NCBI GenBank assembly: GCA_947468085.1 | Contig: CANIKY010000013.1 | Location: 1-41,632, forward strand | DNA: 41,632 nt | From: Paracoccaceae bacterium | GTDB lineage: Bacteria; Pseudomonadota; Alphaproteobacteria; Rhodobacterales; Rhodobacteraceae | Reading direction: 5' to 3' | Part shown: positions 16,562 through 24,167 of the stretch, one piece after another | Numbering within the stretch: position 1 is the stretch's first letter | How the letters are laid out: each line of letters opens with the position of its first letter | Translations under genes and position numbers: made by a program | The notes under the pieces: generated by a model | What the model was told of the DNA's origin: nothing | Seen by the model: only the letters and a program-made list of their open reading frames with translations | The model's database searches: none

Positions 16562-18643
16562 ATGCAAAACCAATATCGTCTGGGCATCGACGCCGGCGGC
16601 ACTTTCACCGACTTCATCCTTGCCGATCGCAAGGGCGATGTGCGCATCTTCAAGGCGCTGTCCACCCCGCAAGACCCGACCCTTGCCATCCGCAACGGGT
16701 TGAAACTGATCGAGGAAGAGACGGGCATTTCGGCCACCGAAATCGTCTCGAACGCCGATTTGTGCATCAACGGCACCACCGTGGGCCTGAATGCGCTGAT
16801 CCAACACAAGGGGGCGAAGGCGGGTCTGATCGCCACCAAGGGCCACGAGGACAGTATCGAAATCCGCCTTGGTCACAAGGAAGATGGCTATCGCTACGAC
16901 CCCGAATACCCGCCCGCCACCATGCTGGTGCCGCGCTATCTTCGGCGCGGGGTGAGTGAGCGGGTGATATCCACCGGTGCCGTGCACACCTCGATGAACG
17001 AGGAAGACGTCCGCGAGGCGTGCCGCCACTTCCTCCGCGAAGGCGTGGATTCAGTGGCCATTTCCTTTGTCTGGTCGGTGCTGCACCCCGACCACGAACT
17101 GCGCGCGGCTGAAATTGTGCGCGAGATGATGCCCCATGTTCGCCTGACCGTGGGCAGCCAGCTTTACCCGCAGGTGCGCGAATATACCCGCACCTCAACC
17201 GCCATCGTCAACGCCTACCTCGCCCCGATCCTGACGCGCTATGTCGAGGCGGTGGATGGCTATTTCCGCAGCCTAGGGGCCAAAAATCCAGTGCGGTATT
17301 TCCAATCGAACGGCGGTTTGGCGGTGGGGTCGGTTGTGTCTGACCAGTCGGTTTATGCGATCAACTCTGGCCCCGCCTCGGCCCCGCAGGCGGCGTTGTA
17401 TATCGCTGAGCCGTGGGGGCTGAAAAACATCATCACGGTCGATATGGGCGGCACGTCCTTTGACATCACGCTGACGCGGGATGGGCGGGCCAATGTGTCC
17501 AAGAACATCGACTTCTTGCGCTACCGCATTGGTATTCCGATGATTCAGGTGGAAACGCTGGGGGCAGGTGGCGGATCGATCGGCTGGATCGATGCGATGG
17601 GCCTGATGCAGATGGGCCCGCAATCAGCAGGTTCTGAACCCGGGCCTGCGGCCTATGACCAAGGCGGCACCCAGCCCACGACCACTGATGCCAACCTTGT
17701 GCTGGGCTATATCAACCCAGATGGTCTGGTGGGGGGGCGTTTGCCCTTGAACACGCAAAAGGCGCGTGAGGCGATCAAGGCGCGCATTGCGGACCCCTTG
17801 GGATTGTCGGTTGAAAAGGCCGCTTACGGCATGTTCAACATTGTCAACAACAACATGGTCAACGCCATCCGCCGCGTGTCGGTGGAACGTGGCTATGATC
17901 CGCGCGACTTTGTGCTGAACTGTGCTGGCGGCGCCACGGGGGCGCATATCACGGCCCTTGCGCGCGAAATGGGGATCACACGGGTGCTGATCTCCAAACT
18001 CGCCTCGGGGCTTTGTGCTTATGGGCAGATTATTTCGGATGTGAAGTATAACTACATGGCGCCAGCCCCGATCCGGCTGGATGGGGTGGGCGCGGCGCAG
18101 AGGTTGGATGGGTTGTTTGCGGGCTTGGAAACCAAAGGCGTGGCCGATCTGACGCGTGATGGCTTTACCCAAGACCGCATTTCCATCCGCCGTTCGCTGG
18201 ATATGCGCTATGTCGGCCAAGTGCATGAATGTACCGTGGAAATCGACCCCTTCGCATTGACAGATGATGCCCTGACCAAGCTGATCGACGCCTTCCACGC
18301 CCGCCATGAAGAGCTTTATACCTATTCCGAACGCCAAAGCGTGGTGGAAATCGTCAACGTCGAAAGCGCAATCTGGGGGCGGGTTGATCGGCCCAACCGC
18401 ATGAGCGTGGCCCCCGGCAAAGGGGCGGCATCGGCCCTTGAGGGCACCCGCCCGATGATCTTTGACGCCGGTGCCCTAGCCCAAGATGTGCCGGTTTATG
18501 CCGGTGCCCGCTTGGGTGCGGGGGACAAGATCACAGGACCTGCCGTCATTGAAGAAATCACAACGACCCTTGTCATCGAACCCAATTGGCAGGCAGAGTT
18601 GCACGAAAGCGGCGTCTATCTTGTCGACATGATTGGCGCGTGA
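16562..18643 (+). CDS. hyuA: Hydantoinase/oxoprolinase family protein, subunit A (second copy)
   Basis: This 693-residue HyuA has YRLGIDAGGTFTDFILAD at the N terminus, CINGTTVGLNALIQ, VRYFQSNGGLAVGSV, ITVDMGGTSFDITL and GAGGGSIGWIDAMG. All segments of the ATP-binding core appear intact. Together with HyuB 14 bases upstream it would form an ATP-dependent cyclic amidohydrolase or carboxylase. The AAGGA ribosome site precedes the ATG. Next to pxpA and a biotin carboxylase, it may share a lactam-type substrate with that system or supply its substrate. Such adjacency of two unrelated ATP-driven ring-opening systems is unusual. The sequence does not reveal the true substrate. Confidence 0.92.
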   Translation: MQNQYRLGIDAGGTFTDFILADRKGDVRIFKALSTPQDPTLAIRNGLKLIEEETGISATEIVSNADLCINGTTVGLNALIQHKGAKAGLIATKGHEDSIEIRLGHKEDGYRYDPEYPPATMLVPRYLRRGVSERVISTGAVHTSMNEEDVREACRHFLREGVDSVAISFVWSVLHPDHELRAAEIVREMMPHVRLTVGSQLYPQVREYTRTSTAIVNAYLAPILTRYVEAVDGYFRSLGAKNPVRYFQSNGGLAVGSVVSDQSVYAINSGPASAPQAALYIAEPWGLKNIITVDMGGTSFDITLTRDGRANVSKNIDFLRYRIGIPMIQVETLGAGGGSIGWIDAMGLMQMGPQSAGSEPGPAAYDQGGTQPTTTDANLVLGYINPDGLVGGRLPLNTQKAREAIKARIADPLGLSVEKAAYGMFNIVNNNMVNAIRRVSVERGYDPRDFVLNCAGGATGAHITALAREMGITRVLISKLASGLCAYGQIISDVKYNYMAPAPIRLDGVGAAQRLDGLFAGLETKGVADLTRDGFTQDRISIRRSLDMRYVGQVHECTVEIDPFALTDDALTKLIDAFHARHEELYTYSERQSVVEIVNVESAIWGRVDRPNRMSVAPGKGAASALEGTRPMIFDAGALAQDVPVYAGARLGAGDKITGPAVIEEITTTLVIEPNWQAELHESGVYLVDMIGA

Positions 18644-18659
18644 CCAGCAGGGGGAAATG

Positions 18660-19388
18660 ATGACTTTTCTAAACTGTGATATGGGCGAAAGCTTTGGCCT
18701 TTACCGCATCGGCGATGATGCGGGCCTGATGCCGCTTATTGATGTGGCCAATGTGGCCTGCGGCTTTCATGCGTCAGATTACAACCACATGCGCTCCACC
18801 GTGCAACTGGCCAAAAAGCACGGGGTCAAGGTGGGCGCGCATCCTTCGTTGCCCGATCTGCAGGGCTTTGGTCGGCGTGAAATGAAGATCGGGCGAGAGG
18901 AAATGACCAACTGCCTGATCTATCAAATCGGCGCGCTCAAGGGTTTCTTGCAGGCCGAAGGGATGGAGATGAACCACATCAAGCCCCACGGCGCGCTTTA
19001 CGGGATGGCCGCAAGGATGGAAGATATCGCCCACGCCGTCTGCGATGCCGCTGATGTTTTTAAAGTGCCGCTCTTTGGCATGTTCGGTACCCTGCATGAA
19101 ACCATCTATCAGGCACGCGGCCATAAGTTCGTGTCAGAGTTCTATGCCGACCTTGATTATAGTGACGCGGGCGGCGTGATCATCACCCGCGAACACCACG
19201 CCACTGACGAGGCAAAAGCCATTGCCGCCTGCCTGCGCGCCATAGCCGAGGGCAAAGTCACCAGCGTGGGCGGGGTTGAATTGGCGGTACGGGCCGATGC
19301 GATTTGCGTGCATTCGGATACGCCCAATGCCGTGGCCCTTGCCCAAGCGGTGCGCGGTGCCATCTCTTCCCTTCCCTCTCCGCGTTGA
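18660..19388 (+). CDS. pxpA: LamB/YcsF family 5-oxoprolinase subunit A
   Basis: This 242-residue protein has the LamB/YcsF signatures FLNCDMGESFGLYRIGDD, ANVACGFHASDYNHM, GVKVGAHPSLPDLQGFGRRE and NHIKPHGALYGM. In PxpABC the A subunit hydrolyses the activated lactam produced by B and C, yielding glutamate from 5-oxoproline. Two adjacent ATG codons are possible (18657 and 18660). I chose 18660 because it lies five bases from the GGGGGA ribosome site, against two for the other. The gene follows hyuA2 closely and is followed by a biotin carrier and biotin carboxylase, so a carboxylated intermediate may be its substrate here (inference). Confidence 0.9.
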   Translation: MTFLNCDMGESFGLYRIGDDAGLMPLIDVANVACGFHASDYNHMRSTVQLAKKHGVKVGAHPSLPDLQGFGRREMKIGREEMTNCLIYQIGALKGFLQAEGMEMNHIKPHGALYGMAARMEDIAHAVCDAADVFKVPLFGMFGTLHETIYQARGHKFVSEFYADLDYSDAGGVIITREHHATDEAKAIAACLRAIAEGKVTSVGGVELAVRADAICVHSDTPNAVALAQAVRGAISSLPSPR

Positions 19389-19401
19389 AAAGGCCCGACC
19401 C

Positions 19402-19638
19402 ATGAGCAAACAAATCCTCTCGCCCCTGCCTGGCACTTTTTACAGCAAGCCCGCGCCGGGCCAGCCCGCGTTCAAAAAGGTTGGCGACACAGTCGCTGTA
19501 GGTGATGTGATCGGCCTGATCGAAGTGATGAAATCCTTCCACGAAGTCGCCGCCGACCAAGCCGGCACCATCACGGCCTTTATTGCAGACGACGAAGAAC
19601 CCGTCATGGCTGGCCAAGCGCTGATCGAACTGGCGTAA
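19402..19638 (+). CDS. Stand-alone biotin carboxyl carrier protein
   Basis: This 78-residue protein is a minimal biotinyl domain: LSPLPGTFYSKPAPGQPAF, VGDTVAVGDVIGLIEVMKSF, and VMAGQALIEL at the C terminus. The biotinylated lysine should be Lys44 in EVMKS; the usual motif is (A/V)MKM, so the residue after Lys is Ser. It lacks the N-terminal proline/alanine-rich region of AccB from fatty-acid synthesis, so it is probably a dedicated carrier. I chose the ATG at 19402 because the conserved domain begins there; an upstream in-frame ATG lies inside pxpA. The biotin carboxylase starts two bases after its stop. Confidence 0.9.
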   Translation: MSKQILSPLPGTFYSKPAPGQPAFKKVGDTVAVGDVIGLIEVMKSFHEVAADQAGTITAFIADDEEPVMAGQALIELA

Positions 19639-19640
19639 CA

Positions 19641-21023
19641 ATGGTGATCCAAAAGCTTTTGATAGCCAACCGGGGCGAAATTGCCGTGCGGATCATCCGC
19701 GCGGCGCAAGAGCTTGGGATTGCCACGGTGCAGGTCCATTCGGCGGCAGATGCGGAGTCGCTGGCTGTGAAAATGGCGGATGAGGCGGTGAATATCGGCC
19801 CGCCGATGGCGTCAAAATCCTATCTCAACATCGCCAATATCCTGAAAGCCGCCGCTGATACCGGGGCTGACGCCGTGCATCCGGGCTACGGCTTTCTGGC
19901 CGAAAACGCTGATTTCGCCGATGCGGTGGAAGCGGCGGGGTTGATCTGGGTGGGGCCGAAAGGCAGCGCCATTCGGGTGATGGGCGACAAGGTGGCCGCA
20001 CGGGTGGCAGCGCAATCGGCGGGAGTGCCGGTGGTGCCCGGGTCAGACGGACGGATTGATGACCCCGATCAGGCCCGTGCTTTGGCGCTGACCATCGGCT
20101 TTCCGGTGATGATCAAAGCCGCAGCGGGCGGCGGCGGGCGCGGCATTCGCATTGCCCAAGACATTGAAGAATTCGACCGCCTTTTGCCCCAAGCGAGTGC
20201 CGAAGCGAAGGCCGCATTCGGCGATGGCGGTCTGTATATGGAAAAAGTCATCGAACGCGCCCGCCATATCGAGGTGCAGATCCTAGGCGACGGCACCGAT
20301 GTGATCCACTGCTTTGAACGCGAATGTTCCTTGCAACGCCGCCGTCAAAAGGTGTGGGAGGAAGCCCCCTCTTCCGCTTTGCCGCAAGCGATGCGCGAAA
20401 AGCTGTGCGCGTCAGCGGTGGCTTTGGCCAAAGCGGTGCACTATCGCGGCGCGGGGACGCTGGAATATCTGTACGACGATGCGTCAGGCGCGTTCTACTT
20501 TATCGAGATGAACACCCGCATTCAGGTGGAACATCCGGTGACCGAAATGATCACCGGCATCGACCTTGTGCGCGAAATGCTGCGCATCGCGGGCGGTCAG
20601 CCTTTGCGCTATAAACAATCCGATGTGCGCCTGAACGGCCACGCGATCGAGGTGCGGATTTGCGCCGAAGACCCCGCGCAGGGCTTTAAACCCGGGCCGG
20701 GCACAATCTCGACCTTGAAAGTGCCTGGCGGGCCGGGGGTGCGGTTTGATACGCTGCTCTATCAAGGCTACACTGTTCCGCCGTTTTACGACTCACTCTT
20801 GGGCAAGTTGATCGTGTGGGATGAAACCCGCGCGCAGGCCATCGCCCGCATGGCCCGCGCCTTGGGCGAGCTAGAGGTGGGCGGTTTGCCCACAACCAAA
20901 CCTTTGCATCAAGCCCTTGCGCGTGATGCAGAGGTGCAAGCCGGACAGTTCCACACCCGCTGGCTGGAACCATGGCTGGACCAGAACGCAGATAGACTGG
21001 GTGAGGAGATCAAAACCCCATGA
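19641..21023 (+). CDS. Biotin carboxylase subunit (AccC-like)
   Basis: This 460-residue protein has the normal length of an ATP-grasp biotin carboxylase. Motifs include LLIANRGEIAVRIIRAAQEL at the start, DAVHPGYGFLAENADFA, AAAGGGGRGIRIAQ (the Gly-rich lid), ERECSLQRRRQKVWEEAPS and FIEMNTRIQVEHPVTEMITG with the catalytic arginine and glutamate region. It carboxylates the biotin on the small carrier protein next door at the expense of ATP. Its place between pxpA and pxpB/pxpC, with no acetyl-CoA carboxyltransferase genes nearby, argues for a role in amide or lactam N-carboxylation rather than in fatty-acid synthesis. Its stop overlaps the pxpB start (ATGA). Confidence 0.92.
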   Translation: MVIQKLLIANRGEIAVRIIRAAQELGIATVQVHSAADAESLAVKMADEAVNIGPPMASKSYLNIANILKAAADTGADAVHPGYGFLAENADFADAVEAAGLIWVGPKGSAIRVMGDKVAARVAAQSAGVPVVPGSDGRIDDPDQARALALTIGFPVMIKAAAGGGGRGIRIAQDIEEFDRLLPQASAEAKAAFGDGGLYMEKVIERARHIEVQILGDGTDVIHCFERECSLQRRRQKVWEEAPSSALPQAMREKLCASAVALAKAVHYRGAGTLEYLYDDASGAFYFIEMNTRIQVEHPVTEMITGIDLVREMLRIAGGQPLRYKQSDVRLNGHAIEVRICAEDPAQGFKPGPGTISTLKVPGGPGVRFDTLLYQGYTVPPFYDSLLGKLIVWDETRAQAIARMARALGELEVGGLPTTKPLHQALARDAEVQAGQFHTRWLEPWLDQNADRLGEEIKTP

Positions 21024-21895
21024 CAACCAGATACACCTTCGGCGGTGACGAGCATATCTTTGTGGAATGCAGCGAGGAAATGTCGCTGGAGGCGTTCTTT
21101 AAGGGCATGTCGATCACCACGGCCCTGCGCAATGCCAACATCAAGGGCGTGACCGAGATTTGCCCCGCCAACGCCTCGTTCCAAGTGCGGTTTAACCCCG
21201 ATATCATCGCACCCGATGAGATGATGCGGCAGTTAAAGGCGCTAGAGGCTGTGGCGCAATCGGCGCCTTCGACTCTTAATACCCGCATCATCGAAGTGCC
21301 GGTTTACTACAACGACCCGTGGACGCATGAAACCGGCCAGCGCTTTCGTGAACGCCATCAAGACCCGACCTCGACCGATATCGAATATACGGCGCGGATC
21401 AACAATCTTGATGGGATTGACGGATTTATCAAAGCGCACTCTGGCGCGCCGTGGTTTGTGTCGATGGTGGGGTTTGTGGCGGGGTTGCCCTTCTTGTACC
21501 AGATGGTCGACCGTGACCGGCAGATCCAGTCGCCCAAATACCTGCGCCCGCGCACCGATACGCCGCGCCTGACCGTGGGCCATGGCGGCTGCTTTGCCTG
21601 CATCTATTCGGTGCGTGGCGCGGGTGGCTATCAGATGTTCGGCATCACGCCCATGCCCATCTATGACCCCAACCAAACCACCAGCTATCTGCGCGACTTT
21701 ATGTGCCTGTTCAAACCGGGTGACATTGTGAAGTGGAAGCCGATTGGACGCGAGGAATACGACCACACCGTAGCCGAGGTTGACGCCGGACGCTGGCAAC
21801 CGCGCATTGCGCCGGTGACCTTTAGCTTGGAGGAATTCTCCAAGGACATCGACGGCACCAATGCCCGCGTGATGGAGGCTCTCAATGGCCATTAA
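21020..21895 (+). CDS. pxpB: KipI/PxpB family carboxyltransferase subunit
   Basis: This 291-residue protein is a KipI/allophanate-hydrolase-subunit-1 homologue. Its core contains IIEVPVYYNDPWTHETG, VSMVGFVAGLPFLYQM (the counterpart of GFxPGFPYL), TPRLTVGHGGCFACIYSVRG and GITPMPIYDP. It is longer than Bacillus KipI (~240 residues), with a ~90-residue N-terminal part. It pairs with PxpC. The KipI-KipA pair is homologous to the carboxyltransferase domain of urea carboxylase, which fits the neighbouring biotin carboxylase and carrier. The start overlaps the biotin carboxylase stop by four bases, and its 3' end overlaps pxpC by 11 bases. Confidence 0.88.
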   Translation: MTTRYTFGGDEHIFVECSEEMSLEAFFKGMSITTALRNANIKGVTEICPANASFQVRFNPDIIAPDEMMRQLKALEAVAQSAPSTLNTRIIEVPVYYNDPWTHETGQRFRERHQDPTSTDIEYTARINNLDGIDGFIKAHSGAPWFVSMVGFVAGLPFLYQMVDRDRQIQSPKYLRPRTDTPRLTVGHGGCFACIYSVRGAGGYQMFGITPMPIYDPNQTTSYLRDFMCLFKPGDIVKWKPIGREEYDHTVAEVDAGRWQPRIAPVTFSLEEFSKDIDGTNARVMEALNGH

Positions 21896-22856
21896 TGTCC
21901 TTAAACCCGGCCTGTCCACCACGGTGCAAGACCTTGGGCGTCCGGGATATTACCACATCGGCATTCCCACTTCGGGCGGGATGGATACGCTGTCTTTGGC
22001 TGCGGCCAATCTGCTGGTGGGCAATGACGCAGGCGCTGCGGTGCTGGAAGCCGTGTTCATGGGGCCAGAATTGGAGTTCACCCAAGACGCGATGGTTGCG
22101 GTGACGGGGGCTGATCTGCCGCCCAAGGTAGACGGGCAAGACCAGCCCTGCTGGACGGCTTTCAAGGTCAAAAAGGGGCAGGTTTTGTCCTTTGGCTTTC
22201 TGAAAAAGGGCGCGCGGGGCTATATTGCGGTGTCGGGCGGCATTGATGTGCCCGTGGTGCTGGGATCACGCTCGACCTATACTTTGGGGGCTTTGGGCGG
22301 GTTTGAAGGGCGCAAACTGGCCGCAGGCGATGTGCTGCCAGTGGGCCAAGGCGTGATTGTCGCCGAAGGCCGCGCCGTGGCCGAGGCGTTGCGCCGTGGC
22401 CCCGGCGCGCCTGCCGAATTGCGGATGCTGCCGGGGCTGTATTGGCACCGCATCTCTGAACAGGCGGGTAAGAACTTCTTCGAAGACACTTGGAAAGTGG
22501 CCCCCGAGGCTGACCGGATCGGCTACCGCTTCAAGGCGGGCCGCCCGTTGGATTTCGTGCCGCGCACGCCGCCCTTTGGTGCGGGGTCTGACCCGTCGAA
22601 TATCGTAGATGCCTGCTATCCCTATGGCTCGGTTCAGGTCCCTTCGGGCACTGAACCGATTGTTCTGCACCGCGATGCGGTGTCTGGCGGCGGGTATATG
22701 ATGATTGGCACGGTAGTGTCAGCCGATATGGACCTGATCGGCCAGTTGCAGCCCCACACACCGACAAAGTTTGTCAAAATCACGATGGAACAGGCCCTCA
22801 CGGCCCGCGCCGACCGACGCAAGACGTTAGAGGCTATCGCAAAAGCCTTGGCATGA
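21885..22856 (+). CDS. pxpC: KipA/PxpC family biotin-dependent carboxyltransferase subunit
   Basis: This 323-residue protein has the KipA/allophanate-hydrolase-subunit-2 features: INVLKPGLSTTVQDLGRPGY at the start, GIPTSGGMDTLSLAAANLLV, GAAVLEAVFMGPELEF, and YIAVSGGIDVPVVLGSRSTY. Near the C terminus GSVQVPSGTEPIVLHRDAVS and GGGYMMIGTVVSAD form the expected core. The length is as expected. With PxpB it would transfer carboxylate from biotin to the amide nitrogen of the substrate, or, as in E. coli PxpBC, activate the lactam directly. It is the last enzyme gene before a stable palindromic stem-loop. Confidence 0.92.
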   Translation: MAINVLKPGLSTTVQDLGRPGYYHIGIPTSGGMDTLSLAAANLLVGNDAGAAVLEAVFMGPELEFTQDAMVAVTGADLPPKVDGQDQPCWTAFKVKKGQVLSFGFLKKGARGYIAVSGGIDVPVVLGSRSTYTLGALGGFEGRKLAAGDVLPVGQGVIVAEGRAVAEALRRGPGAPAELRMLPGLYWHRISEQAGKNFFEDTWKVAPEADRIGYRFKAGRPLDFVPRTPPFGAGSDPSNIVDACYPYGSVQVPSGTEPIVLHRDAVSGGGYMMIGTVVSADMDLIGQLQPHTPTKFVKITMEQALTARADRRKTLEAIAKALA

Positions 22857-22860
22857 TAGG

Positions 22861-22906
22861 ATATGGCGGGGTTTAACCCCGCCATATTCAACCCGCCCTA
22901 AGCGGG
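22861..22906 (+). terminator. Stem-loop pair after pxpC
   Basis: ATATGGCGGGGTT (22861-22873) and AACCCCGCCATAT (22875-22887) form a 13-bp perfect inverted repeat around a single T. A weaker stem CCCGC (22892-22896)/GCGGG (22902-22906) follows at once. There is no long T-run, so it could be a partial terminator, an attenuator or an mRNA-stabilising element between pxpC and the binding-protein homologue. Confidence 0.55.
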
Positions 22907-22919
22907 CAAAGAGGTTCCC

Positions 22920-24167
22920 TTGGCGCTTGCCCCCTATGCCGACCCTACCACAACCTCAAACCTAGCCGCCCCGCCCCATCTGGCCCGGCGCAGGCTAAGG
23001 GTGCGCGGCACCTCGATCACGTTGTTGAAAGAGGTGCGCGAACGGGCGCAGGCGGACTTGGGCTTTGATGTCGATTACGAGCTTATGGATTTCATCACCT
23101 GTCAAAGACAGGCAGCGATGCAGCCTGAAGGCTATGATATTTATGAACAATGTTTTCACAATCTGGATATTGTCTGGTTTTGGGGCGCTTTGCAGCCCAT
23201 CGACACCCAACGCATCGCCGATTGGGACAAGATCACGGATCTGTCCAAAGAGGGCGGCATCAGCAAATATGCGTGGCGCGGGCATGGCGATGCGCCGGTG
23301 CGCAAGCTTTATGTGCAACCCGGCGGTTTTTTGGGGCCCAAACAGGGGCGCTACATCTCGATGCTACCCACTGTTCACAATATGGACAGTTTCGGCTTTG
23401 ACACGCGGGTGTTTGGCAATGGCGAGATCAAGCGCCCCTCTTGGGCATGGCTTTTGGATCGCCGTGCCAAGGGGCGCATCGCCTTGGTTGACGAACCCGC
23501 GATTGGGTTCTTTGATGCGGCCCTAGCGGGCGAAGCCGCCGGAGAGGTGCAGTTCACTGATATTGGCAACATGACCATTGCTGAAATCGACGGCCTGATG
23601 ACCTTGTTGGAAAACCGGCGACGGCAGGGCTATTTCTGCGCCAGTTGGCGCACGGGCGAAGAAGCGGCTGAATTGCTGCTGCAAGACCGCGTTTCGGCCC
23701 AAAGCATGTGGTCGCCGGTCTATGGCCACTTGGGTCAAATGGCCGAGGTTTTCGTGGAATCCGCACCGATAGAGGGCTACCGCGCGTGGCATGGCGGGGC
23801 CAGCCTGTCGCGCCATTTGGCTGGGGCGCAATTGGATATGGGTTATGAATATCTGAATTGGTGGCTGGATGGCTATGCCGGTGCCGTGATGGCGCGGCAA
23901 GGCTATTACATGTCAGCCCCCGAACGGACAAAGGCCGCATTGGCCCCCGAAGAATGGGCCTATTGGTACGAAGGCGCGCCTGCTGCCCGTGATTTGTTGG
24001 GGCCTTCGGGCGCCGTGGCCGTCAAAGCCGGCGCAAGGCGCGCCGGAGGCACCTATCAAGACCGCGCCAACCGCATAGCCCTTTGGAACACCGTTATGGA
24101 AGAGTATAACTACGCTGCCCGCGCGTGGGACCGGTTTATCCGCCGCGTGAATGAGGGGCCGAAATGA
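22920..24167 (+). CDS. Signal-less PotD/PotF-type solute-binding protein homologue
   Basis: This 415-residue protein is a clear paralogue of the Tat-exported binding protein at 29742-30962. Shared blocks are MLPTVHNMDSFGF/MVPTVYNFDSIGY, GYRAWHGGAS/GYRGWSIGVS, WWLDG...RQGYY/YWLSG...EQGYY and WYEGAPA/WYEGAPW. It has no signal peptide, and an in-frame TAA at 22899-22901 leaves only six codons upstream, so none can be added. The start is a TTG five bases after AAAGAGG. The binding-protein fold begins at LRVRGTSITL, residue ~27. It should therefore be cytoplasmic and cannot serve as the importer's periplasmic receptor. Its stop overlaps the GntR-type regulator start (ATGA). A role as an intracellular ligand sensor or buffer is inferred. 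Confidence 0.85.
   Translation: MALAPYADPTTTSNLAAPPHLARRRLRVRGTSITLLKEVRERAQADLGFDVDYELMDFITCQRQAAMQPEGYDIYEQCFHNLDIVWFWGALQPIDTQRIADWDKITDLSKEGGISKYAWRGHGDAPVRKLYVQPGGFLGPKQGRYISMLPTVHNMDSFGFDTRVFGNGEIKRPSWAWLLDRRAKGRIALVDEPAIGFFDAALAGEAAGEVQFTDIGNMTIAEIDGLMTLLENRRRQGYFCASWRTGEEAAELLLQDRVSAQSMWSPVYGHLGQMAEVFVESAPIEGYRAWHGGASLSRHLAGAQLDMGYEYLNWWLDGYAGAVMARQGYYMSAPERTKAALAPEEWAYWYEGAPAARDLLGPSGAVAVKAGARRAGGTYQDRANRIALWNTVMEEYNYAARAWDRFIRRVNEGPK

Noticed and set aside
19641-21023. Housekeeping accC for fatty-acid synthesis
   Set aside because: No accA/accD nearby, the carrier is not AccB-like, and the gene is embedded between pxpA and pxpB by overlaps.
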